From CAIJXJ01 sp964445115 (GTDB lineage: Bacteria; Pseudomonadota; Gammaproteobacteria; Burkholderiales; Methylophilaceae), in NCBI GenBank assembly GCA_964445115.1, contig CAYUJU010000005.1:1-64000 (forward strand): a stretch of 64,000 nucleotides of DNA, written 5' to 3'. The notes under the pieces were generated by a model, which did no database searches, had not been told where the DNA came from, and saw only the letters and a program-made list of their open reading frames with translations. The translations under genes were made by a program, and so were the position numbers. This document shows positions 34,203 to 41,082 of this stretch, piece after piece (positions within the stretch are counted from its first letter, which is position 1; each line of letters opens with the position of its first letter).

Positions 34203-34904
34203 ATGAACCTGTCTCCGGCATTTAAGCCAGCCGTCGCCTGTGAAAGCGATCATCATGCATCGGCTTCTTCCGAACTTGCCGAGCGCTTGGCGCGACTGAT
34301 TGCCTTGCGCGAACATGCGCCGCATGACCGGGGTGCCATCGAGGCGTTTATTCGTGACTGTTTTGCGAGTGCGCACGGCGCCAGCGTCAACCATTTCATG
34401 CCCCGCCTGTTGAGCCTGGAATCCAGGAGTGGCGAGCGGATTGCGGCCTTTGGCTTGCGGGATGCGGGTCGCCACTCCCTGTTTCTTGAGCAGTACCTGG
34501 ACATGCCGATTGAGTCGGTGTTGCAGTCCCGACTGGGGCGTGCGGTGCGGCGCGACGAGATCATCGAAGTCGGCAATCTGTCAGCCTTGTACCCGGGTGC
34601 GGCGCGCTGGCTGATCGTGGCCCTGACCGCTGTGCTGCATCGTGAAGGTTACCGTTGGGTGGTATTCACGGGTACGGCCGCTTTGCGCAACGGATTTGCG
34701 CGACTGGGGTTGCGACCGGTAGAGATCGGAGAAGCCGCGCTAGCGCGCTTGCCAGCGGGGGATCGTGATGGATGGGGGCGTTATTACGACCATGCGCCAC
34801 TGGTCATGGCTGGCGATATCGCCCAAGGTTACCGCGAACTTTTGATGCAGGGTGATCTTGCCCGGATGTTGCGTGCCGGCATGGACACGGTGGAGGCAGC
34901 ATGA
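34203..34904 (+). CDS. Thermostable hemolysin family protein (GNAT-like)
   Basis: 233 residues, matching the family named after Vibrio delta-VPH. Typical parts are HPRG-like HGASVNHFMPRLLSLESRSG, AAFGLRDAGRHSLFLEQYLD and IIEVGNLSALYPGAARWLIV, then VVFTGTAALRNGFARLGLRP. To my knowledge the family belongs to the GNAT acyltransferase fold group, so the name hemolysin may mislead. No signal peptide is seen. The ATG at 34203 has AAAGGG at the right distance. It is the first gene behind the sigma-54 promoter and overlaps the ligase gene by four bases. Confidence 0.88.
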   Translation: MNLSPAFKPAVACESDHHASASSELAERLARLIALREHAPHDRGAIEAFIRDCFASAHGASVNHFMPRLLSLESRSGERIAAFGLRDAGRHSLFLEQYLDMPIESVLQSRLGRAVRRDEIIEVGNLSALYPGAARWLIVALTAVLHREGYRWVVFTGTAALRNGFARLGLRPVEIGEAALARLPAGDRDGWGRYYDHAPLVMAGDIAQGYRELLMQGDLARMLRAGMDTVEAA

Positions 34905-36412
34905 GCCGGTTGCTTAAACACATTCGCCGCATGGCGGGTGCCAGCCCGGAACAGATTGCGCTGGCAGGCCACGAGACCTTCGTCACCTATGCCGAACTTG
35001 ACCTCTCGGTGGCCGAGTCTGCGCACGCCCTGAACGATCAGGAAATCGGCCGTCTTGGGTTGCTGGCCGACAACGACATTTCCTGGGCGCTCGCCGATCT
35101 GTCCACCATGGCGGCCAGCGTGCCTTTGGTGCCGCTACCGTTGTTCTTCACGCCGCAGCAGGTCTTGCACGTGATTACCAATGCCGGCCTGGACGCCATT
35201 CTGACGGACCGGCCTGACCGGCTGGAGGCGTGGCTTGCGACCTCAGATCTGCGTTGTTACCGCGCCGGCATGTGCTGCGGCCTGCATCTGCTGCGTCTGA
35301 CGGGCGTGGTCGGGCAAGCCCTCCCTGCGGGGACGGCCAAAATCACCTATACCTCCGGCACCACCGGGTCCCCCAAAGGGGTGTGCCTGTCTATCGATCA
35401 GATGGAAACAGTGGCGCTGGCCCTGCGTGATGCGAGCCAGGCGACGGCGGCAGACCGTCACCTGTGTCTGACGCCGCTTTCGACCTTGCTCGAAAACATC
35501 GGCGGTATTTATACGCCGCTGATAGCGGGTGCCGTCGCGAACCTGTGGCCGCTGGAGGCAGTGGGTTTGCAGGGGGCGTCCGGATTGAACATCGACACCA
35601 TGCTGGACGCCCTGAACCACTGCGAGGCCAGCAGCGCAATTCTTGCGCCGCAAATGCTGCAGGCGCTGGTTGCCGCCGGAGAGCAGGGGTGGGGAATGCC
35701 GACGACGCTGCGTTTTGTCGCAGTGGGGGGCGCGCCCGTGTCGCCGCAGCTGCTGCAGCGGGCGGCGTCTTTGGGGCTTCCGGTGTTCGAAGGATACGGC
35801 CTGTCCGAGTGTGCTTCGGTCGTCGCGCTGAATACGCCGATAGCTTGCCAGCCCGGATCAGTGGGGCATCCCTTGCCTCACGTAGGCATCTCGTTTTCGT
35901 CCTCTGGTGAGATTCTGATCTCCGGATCCGGGTTTCTCGGGTACCTCGGCGGGGATACGCCAGCCGAACCGTGGCCGACTGGAGATCTCGGCCATCTGGA
36001 TGCGGATGGGTATCTCCACGTGACAGGCCGTATCAAAAGCCTGTTCATCACCTCGTTCGGTCGCAACGTGGCGCCAGAATGGGTGGAGCGTGAACTGACG
36101 ATGCATCCCGCCATCCTGCAGGCGGCGGTGTTTGGGGAGGGCCGGCCCTACAACGTGGCCGTGGTCGTGCCCCGTCAAGGAGCAACCGAAGCCGCCATTC
36201 AACAGGCACTGCGCGAATCCAACCGGAACCTGCCCGATTACGCCAGGGTGACGGCCTGGGTCACTGCCGGACAACCGTTTTCTCCCCTCAATCAACAAAC
36301 GACGACCAATGGTCGCCTGCGGCGCGAGGTGATCGCCTCGGCTTATGCCGATGCCATCAATTCCCTTTATCAGGAGCAAGCACATGACCTTTTTCGAACA
36401 GTTGCAGCATGA
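34901..36412 (+). CDS. AMP-dependent acyl ligase (ANL family)
   Basis: 503 residues, an adenylate-forming enzyme that should activate a carboxylic acid. Motif A3 ITYTSGTTGSPKG is at residues 148-160, A5 is EGYGLSECASV, A7 TGDLGHLDADGYLHVTGR, followed by IKSLFITSFGRNVAPEWVE, as in long-chain acyl ligases. In A10 the catalytic Lys is replaced by Arg (TTNGRLRR, about residue 472), which may weaken adenylation. It has no fused carrier or reductase domain. Coupled to the hemolysin-family gene by ATGA and overlapping the next gene by 29 bases, so its product probably feeds the oxygenase-like and SDR partners. Confidence 0.92.
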   Translation: MSRLLKHIRRMAGASPEQIALAGHETFVTYAELDLSVAESAHALNDQEIGRLGLLADNDISWALADLSTMAASVPLVPLPLFFTPQQVLHVITNAGLDAILTDRPDRLEAWLATSDLRCYRAGMCCGLHLLRLTGVVGQALPAGTAKITYTSGTTGSPKGVCLSIDQMETVALALRDASQATAADRHLCLTPLSTLLENIGGIYTPLIAGAVANLWPLEAVGLQGASGLNIDTMLDALNHCEASSAILAPQMLQALVAAGEQGWGMPTTLRFVAVGGAPVSPQLLQRAASLGLPVFEGYGLSECASVVALNTPIACQPGSVGHPLPHVGISFSSSGEILISGSGFLGYLGGDTPAEPWPTGDLGHLDADGYLHVTGRIKSLFITSFGRNVAPEWVERELTMHPAILQAAVFGEGRPYNVAVVVPRQGATEAAIQQALRESNRNLPDYARVTAWVTAGQPFSPLNQQTTTNGRLRREVIASAYADAINSLYQEQAHDLFRTVAA

Positions 36413-37037
36413 AACCCAGGCTGCCCAGGCTGGGCTGCAATCGATTCCCATCATCCAGCGTGCGCTCACCGGGCAAGTGACCCGGGAACAATATATCGCC
36501 TTCCTGACGCAGGCCTACCACCACGTCAAACACACGGTACCGTTGCTGATGGCCTGTGGCGCACGCCTCGACAGCGACAAGGAATGGCTGCGTGAGGCGA
36601 TCGCCCATTACGTCGAAGAAGAGATCGGGCATCAGGAATGGATCCTCAACGACATCCGGGCCTGCGGCGGCGATGCGGAAGCGGTGCGCCATGGCCAGCC
36701 AGCCTTCGAAACCGAACTGATGGTCTCCTACGCTTACGACACCATTGCACGCTGCAATCCGGTCGGATTTTTTGGCATGGTGCACGTGCTGGAAGGCACC
36801 AGCGTGCAGCTTGCCACGTATGCCGCCGCGGCCATTCAGCAGTCCCTCGGACTGCCCAAGCAAGCCTTTACCTATCTGAACAGCCACGGCTCGCTGGATC
36901 TGGAGCACGTCGACTTTTTCCGCGACCTGGTCAACCGGCTGGATGACGATGCAGGCAAGGCCGCGCTGGTGCATTGCGCCAACGCGGTGTTCCGCCTGTA
37001 CGGCGACATTTTCCGTTCGCTGGAGTCCGTGCAATGA
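36384..37037 (+). CDS. Haem-oxygenase-like diiron protein (TenA/UndA-like)
   Basis: 217 residues of the TenA/PqqC-like helical fold. The putative metal ligands of haem-oxygenase-like diiron oxidases are all visible: E80 and H83 in EEEIGHQEW, E137 in HVLEGTSVQ, and H168, D172 and H175 in NSHGSLDLEHVDFF. Such enzymes, for example UndA, oxidise fatty acids or amino acids using dioxygen. The thiaminase Cys of TenA is not evident, so thiamin salvage is less likely. The ATG at 36384 has AGGAG upstream and overlaps the ligase end; it overlaps the SDR gene by four bases. Confidence 0.86.
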   Translation: MTFFEQLQHETQAAQAGLQSIPIIQRALTGQVTREQYIAFLTQAYHHVKHTVPLLMACGARLDSDKEWLREAIAHYVEEEIGHQEWILNDIRACGGDAEAVRHGQPAFETELMVSYAYDTIARCNPVGFFGMVHVLEGTSVQLATYAAAAIQQSLGLPKQAFTYLNSHGSLDLEHVDFFRDLVNRLDDDAGKAALVHCANAVFRLYGDIFRSLESVQ

Positions 37038-37840
37038 ATATCTCCGGACAACGCATTCTGCTGACGGGGGCAGCCGGTGGCATCGGCTGCGTGCTGGCCA
37101 AGGCACTGGCTGAACGCGGTGCTGAGCTGGTGCTGGTGGATATCGATGCGGCGCGGCTGGAAAGTGTGCGCCAGGAAATCCTGGCGTCCGGCGGCAGGGC
37201 GAGTGCTTTCCAGTGTGACCTTTCCCTGCCGAGTGCGCCCAGCCAACTGGTTGACCGCGTGCTCGGTACCGTGGGTAGCCTGCAGTTGCTGGTGAACTGT
37301 GCCGGCCTCGCGAATTTCGGCGAATTCGAAGCGCAGTCGCCGGAAAGTCTGGAAAAGCTCTGGCGCATCAACGTGCTGGCGCCGATGGAACTGGTTCGTG
37401 CCGTGTTGCCGCACATGAAATCCAGAAAATACGGCCGCATCGTCAACGTGGGATCCATTTTCGGCAGCATCGGGTTTGCGTTTTTCACCAGCTATTCCGC
37501 CAGCAAGTTCGCGATGCGGGGATTTTCCGAGGCGCTGCGACGGGAACTCGCCGGCAGCGGTGTCAGGGTGACTTACGTTGCCCCACGCTACACGCGAACG
37601 CCGTTGAACCATGGCCCTGTCAGCCGCATGGCCGAAGCCGTCGCTATGAACAGCGATGCCCCTGAAGTCGTTGCTCGTCACGTGGTCCGCGCCATCGAGA
37701 AGAACCGTGAGGATTACTACATCGGCTGGCCGGAATGTCTGTTCGTCCGCATCAACGCTATTTTTCCGCGCCTCGTCGATGGGGCGTTACACAAGCAGAA
37801 CCAGACTGCACGCCGTTTTGCGCTGCAGCAGGCTGACTGA
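37034..37840 (+). CDS. Short-chain dehydrogenase/reductase
   Basis: 268 residues, a classical SDR. The cofactor motif TGAAGGIG is at residues 11-18, NCAG at about 88-91, catalytic Ser 141 in VGSIFGSIG and Y154/K158 in YSASKFAM. VDIDAARLES suggests NAD preference through the Asp after the second strand. The C-terminal part (YYIGWPECLFVRINAIFPRL) may be membrane-associated. It probably reduces or oxidises the product of the preceding oxygenase-like enzyme. Start ATG at 37034 overlaps that gene (ATGA). Confidence 0.92.
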   Translation: MNISGQRILLTGAAGGIGCVLAKALAERGAELVLVDIDAARLESVRQEILASGGRASAFQCDLSLPSAPSQLVDRVLGTVGSLQLLVNCAGLANFGEFEAQSPESLEKLWRINVLAPMELVRAVLPHMKSRKYGRIVNVGSIFGSIGFAFFTSYSASKFAMRGFSEALRRELAGSGVRVTYVAPRYTRTPLNHGPVSRMAEAVAMNSDAPEVVARHVVRAIEKNREDYYIGWPECLFVRINAIFPRLVDGALHKQNQTARRFALQQAD

Positions 37841-37856
37841 TTCAGGAGGAGTCCCC

Positions 37857-38528
37857 ATGAAACGATTGCTTAATCCTATTACGCCCATCGTGGTCGCTGC
37901 GATGGTGTTTTACGCCACCCTGATTCTCGCCCACGGCGAGGCGCACGCTGACGGTATCGATGACGGGCTTGCCGACATCCAGCATGGCTGGGCGAAAGCC
38001 TATTACCAGGTGCCGGACAAGCAAAAGGAGTCCGCATTCAAGGAACTCGCGGCCAGGGCCCATCAGTTCACCGCCGCCAACCCATCCCGTGCCGAGCCCA
38101 TGGTGTGGGAAGCCATCGTGCTGAGCAGCTACGCCAAGTTTGCCGGCGGATTGGGGGCGCTTGATAAAGCCAAGATGGCCAAGGAACTGTTGCTGAAAGC
38201 AGAAAAGGTCCAGCCCGATGTGCTGGAAGGTTCGGTTTATACCTCTCTGGGCAGTCTGTATTACAAGGTGCCGGGCTGGCCGATCGGTTTCGGGGACAAG
38301 AAAAAGTCGCGTGAATATCTGGAAAAAGCCGTCAAGCTCAACCCGTCAGGGATCGATGCCAATTATTTCTACGGTGATTATCTGATGGAGCAGGGCGAGT
38401 ACGCTAAGGCCCGCGAATACCTGGAGAAGGCCATGGCCGCGCCTGCGCGCCCGGGGCGCGAGGATGCCGACCAGGGGCGTCACCAGGAGGTACAGCAGGC
38501 TCTGGAGAAACTGCGCTTGAAAAGTTGA
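37857..38528 (+). CDS. Periplasmic TPR-repeat protein
   Basis: 223 residues. An N-terminal signal segment (TPIVVAAMVFYATLILAHGEAHA) is followed by an alpha-helical region with TPR-like pairs, including KSREYLEKAVKLNPSGIDAN and YGDYLMEQGEYAKAREYLEK near residues 140-190. The pattern is close to the TRAP T-like periplasmic TPR family. A strong AGGAGGA precedes the ATG at 37857. It is the last gene of the sigma-54 operon and is followed by a terminator; a role as scaffold or chaperone for the pathway is a guess. Confidence 0.83.
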   Translation: MKRLLNPITPIVVAAMVFYATLILAHGEAHADGIDDGLADIQHGWAKAYYQVPDKQKESAFKELAARAHQFTAANPSRAEPMVWEAIVLSSYAKFAGGLGALDKAKMAKELLLKAEKVQPDVLEGSVYTSLGSLYYKVPGWPIGFGDKKKSREYLEKAVKLNPSGIDANYFYGDYLMEQGEYAKAREYLEKAMAAPARPGREDADQGRHQEVQQALEKLRLKS

Positions 38529-38567
38529 TCCATGACGCGTGAATGTCGCGGATGGGCAGAGCGACTC

Positions 38568-38592
38568 TGGCGGCTTCGGCCGCCATTTTTTT
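38568..38592 (+). terminator. Rho-independent terminator ending the sigma-54 operon
   Basis: A 7-bp GC stem (TGGCGGC / GCCGCCA) with a stable TTCG loop is followed by a run of seven T. It closes the five-gene unit that starts at 34203. Confidence 0.92.
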
Positions 38593-38619
38593 GTCTTGCG
38601 GTTACCAGTTATCAAGACG

Positions 38620-38647
38620 CCTGATGCATCAGGCCAGCTTGTATAAT
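38620..38647 (+). promoter_or_regulatory. dsbB promoter region with a perfect palindrome
   Basis: TATAAT at 38642-38647 is a consensus -10 box, 28 bases before the dsbB ATG. The -35 zone is occupied by the 14-base palindrome CCTGATGCATCAGG (38620-38633). No -35 consensus is present, so an activator may bind the palindrome. Inference from sequence. Confidence 0.5.
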
Positions 38648-38674
38648 GCAATTTTCAATCTGTGAGGTTGCAGC

Positions 38675-39175
38675 ATGCTCGCTAAACTGTCTCAAGGCCG
38701 CGCCGCCTATCTTCTGGGGTTCGTCGCCAGTTTCGCGTTGGTCGGCATTGGGCTGTATATTCAGGTCAAGGACAACCTCGAGCCGTGCCCATTGTGCATC
38801 TTCCAGCGCATTGCCTTCATGGTGACGGGTGCGCTGTTCCTGCTGGCGGCACTGCACAATGCTAAGGGGCTCTGGGCCCGCGTGTATGGGGTGCTGCAGT
38901 TTGTGGCAGCGGCGACTGGTGTGGGCATCGCGTTGCGTCACATCTGGATTCAGAACCATGCCGATGAGGTCATGGCCGAGTGCGGCGCTGGGGTCGCCTA
39001 CCTGTTCGAGAATTTCCCGCTGCGCAAATTCCTGCAACTGGTGTTCAAGGGCACGGGGGAGTGCTCCAGCGTGGATTGGACGCTGTTCGGGCTGACCATT
39101 CCGCAACTGTCGCTGGTCGCTTTTGTTGGCCTGGCGATTTATGCGGTCGTGCTGGTGTGCGTCCGCAAGGCATGA
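38675..39175 (+). CDS. dsbB: Disulfide bond formation protein DsbB
   Basis: 166 residues with four membrane helices. The first redox pair is C38 and C41 (EPCPLCIFQR) and the second periplasmic loop carries C103 (AECGAG) and C130 (GTGECSSV), the four conserved Cys. The Arg of CIFQR contacts quinone. DsbB reoxidises DsbA and passes electrons to quinones. It overlaps the hemerythrin-like gene by four bases. Confidence 0.96.
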   Translation: MLAKLSQGRAAYLLGFVASFALVGIGLYIQVKDNLEPCPLCIFQRIAFMVTGALFLLAALHNAKGLWARVYGVLQFVAAATGVGIALRHIWIQNHADEVMAECGAGVAYLFENFPLRKFLQLVFKGTGECSSVDWTLFGLTIPQLSLVAFVGLAIYAVVLVCVRKA

Positions 39176-39732
39176 CCATTTCTGATGCCCTGCTGACGCC
39201 TGCGCCCGATTTCAGCACGCCGCTGGAACTGTTGCACGCCTGTCATGGTCGCATTGAAAAGCAGTGTGCGACCCTGCTTAAATTGCCGGGCCATCTTGCT
39301 GCCCACGGGGTGGACGACCAGGCCAGCCAAGCTGCGGCCGCCATCCTCAAATATTTCACGACGGCGGCCAGGCATCACCACGAAGACGAAGAGCAGGACC
39401 TGTTTCCCATGGTGCGCACCCATGCCGAGGCGAACGCGAATGCCCGCATGATGGCATTGCTGGACAATCTGGCGCTGCAGCACCGTGACATGGAAGCCGC
39501 ATGGGGACGCATGCAGCTTTGGCTGGAATCTCTGGCGCATCCGAATGCAACACCTTCCGCCAGTCCCGATATCGAGGGCTTCGTGGCGCTATACCGAGCG
39601 CACATCGTGCAGGAAGAATCCGAGCTGCTGCCTTATGCCCGTACCGCGCTCGGCGCAGAACAACTGACACTGCTTGGCGACCGCATGGCGGCACGCCGGG
39701 GAGTGAAACCCGATGGAGAAAGACTTGTTTAA
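39172..39732 (+). CDS. Hemerythrin HHE-domain protein
   Basis: 186 residues, a four-helix bundle that probably binds a non-haem diiron centre. Candidate ligands lie in LLHACHGRIEKQC, AARHHHEDEEQDLFPMV, LALQHRDMEAAW and YRAHIVQEESELLPYA, the usual H-HxxxE-H-HxxxE spread. Such proteins sense or store oxygen, NO or iron. The ATG at 39172 overlaps dsbB by four bases, while its end overlaps cysM by 20, so all three are one transcript. Redox homeostasis is a reasonable common theme. Confidence 0.9.
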   Translation: MTISDALLTPAPDFSTPLELLHACHGRIEKQCATLLKLPGHLAAHGVDDQASQAAAAILKYFTTAARHHHEDEEQDLFPMVRTHAEANANARMMALLDNLALQHRDMEAAWGRMQLWLESLAHPNATPSASPDIEGFVALYRAHIVQEESELLPYARTALGAEQLTLLGDRMAARRGVKPDGERLV

Positions 39733-40612
39733 GACGATCGAAGAGTTTGTGGGTGGGACGCCGCTGGTCAAATTGCAGCGCCTGCCGGGCAACACCAGCA
39801 ACACGATTCTGGTTAAGCTGGAAGGTAATAACCCTGCCGGCAGCGTCAAGGACAGGCCGGCACTGTCAATGATTAGGCGGGCCGAGGCGCGTGGCGAGAT
39901 CAAACCAGGCGATACGCTGATCGAGGCGACCAGCGGCAACACCGGCATCGCCCTGGCGATGGCCGCTGCCATCAAGGGTTACAAGATGATCCTGGTGATG
40001 CCGGAAAACCAGAGCATCGAACGTCGTCAGACCATGAAGGCCTATGGGGCTGAACTGGTGCTGACCCCAAAGGCTGGCAGCATGGAAGCTGCACGCGACA
40101 TGGCGGACAAGCTGCAGGCCGAGGGCCGCGGCATCATCCTTGACCAGTTTTCCAATCTCGATAATCCGCAGGCACACTATGAGGGCACCGGGCCGGAAAT
40201 CTGGCGCGATACGGCCGGCAAAGTGACGCATTTTGTTTCCAGCATGGGCACGACCGGCACCATCATGGGCACCTCGCGCTATCTCAAGGAGCAGAATCCG
40301 GCGATCCAGATCGTTGGCGTGCAGCCGCAGGAGGGAGCGCAGATCCCCGGCATCCGCAAATGGCCAATGGACTACCTGCCGACAATCTGCGATTTCTCGC
40401 GTATCGACCAGATGATCTACGTCAGCCAGGCCGATGCCGAAGAAACCACGCGCCGTCTGGCACGGAAAGAGGGCATTTTTGCCGGCATTTCTTCCGGCGG
40501 CGCCCTGTTTGCCGCACTTGAGCTGTCGAAACAGGTCGAGAATGCGGTGATCGTCTCCATCGTCTGCGATCGTGGCGATCGCTACCTTTCCACGGGGGTG
40601 TTTCCGGAGTGA
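39713..40612 (+). CDS. cysM: Cysteine synthase B (O-acetylserine sulfhydrylase B)
   Basis: 299 residues, a PLP enzyme that makes cysteine from O-acetylserine and sulphide or thiosulphate. PLP Lys is K46 in NNPAGSVKDRPAL, preceded by VGGTPLVKLQRL. The PLP phosphate loop is TSGNTGIALAMAAAIKGYK, and SSGGALFAAL lies near the C-terminus. The RR-type substrate loop and short length fit CysM more than CysK. It overlaps the hemerythrin-like gene. Confidence 0.95.
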   Translation: MEKDLFKTIEEFVGGTPLVKLQRLPGNTSNTILVKLEGNNPAGSVKDRPALSMIRRAEARGEIKPGDTLIEATSGNTGIALAMAAAIKGYKMILVMPENQSIERRQTMKAYGAELVLTPKAGSMEAARDMADKLQAEGRGIILDQFSNLDNPQAHYEGTGPEIWRDTAGKVTHFVSSMGTTGTIMGTSRYLKEQNPAIQIVGVQPQEGAQIPGIRKWPMDYLPTICDFSRIDQMIYVSQADAEETTRRLARKEGIFAGISSGGALFAALELSKQVENAVIVSIVCDRGDRYLSTGVFPE

Positions 40613-40623
40613 GGGGCGGGTTG

Positions 40624-40743
40624 GCCCCTCACCCCAACCCTCTCCCACGGAGGGGAGAGGGAGGTTGCTTGTCAGGTGTGGTGGGAACTTGCCACCGCAC
40701 AAATTCCCTCTCCCCTCGTGGGAGAGGGCTAGGGTGAGGGGGC
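40624..40743. repeat. MITE-like inverted-repeat element
   Basis: Two arms of about 38 bases, each containing CCCTCTCCCACG and GGGGAGAGGG, face each other around a 40-base centre. The outer ends read GCCCCTCACCC, with CCCTCACCCTAGCC on the other arm; a handful of mismatches separate them. Each arm also folds on itself. The CCCTCACCC/CCCTCTCCC pattern is familiar from dispersed repeats in many proteobacterial genomes. Its right end lies four bases from the DUF559 start codon. Confidence 0.75.
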
Positions 40744-40746
40744 TAA

Positions 40747-41082
40747 ATGCCATCATTCGCCTCACAGCTCCGCACCAATGCTACAGAAGCCGAAAAGCGA
40801 CTTTGGTATTTTTTGCGTAACCGCCAACTCGCCGGATACAAATTCCGCCGCCAGTTTCCTATCCCACCCTATATCGTCGATTTCATCTGTCTGGAGCAGC
40901 GCCTGATCATCGAACTCGATGGAGGCCAGCATGCCGATGCCGAGGCTTACGATGCAGCTAGAACGGCCTTTCTCGACCAACAAGGATTTCGCGTGCTGCG
41001 TTTCTGGAACAATGACGTCCTGGGTGATACGAGCGCCGTGTTGGCTGACGTGCTGCAGGAATTGTCGGAGTCCGCGACATGA
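40747..41082 (+). CDS. DUF559 (Vsr-like endonuclease-fold) protein
   Basis: 111 residues. The fold signature is LRTNATEAEKRLWYFLRNRQ, YKFRRQFPIPPYIVDFICLE and RLIIELDGGQHAD, giving the D-ExD/QxH arrangement of the restriction-endonuclease-like superfamily, then FRVLRFWNNDVL. A nuclease role is inferred from fold only. The gene directly abuts the repeat at 40624-40743, whose last bases give a purine-rich GAGGGGG at ribosome-binding distance. Its stop overlaps the ydbH ATG by four bases. Confidence 0.87.
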   Translation: MPSFASQLRTNATEAEKRLWYFLRNRQLAGYKFRRQFPIPPYIVDFICLEQRLIIELDGGQHADAEAYDAARTAFLDQQGFRVLRFWNNDVLGDTSAVLADVLQELSESAT

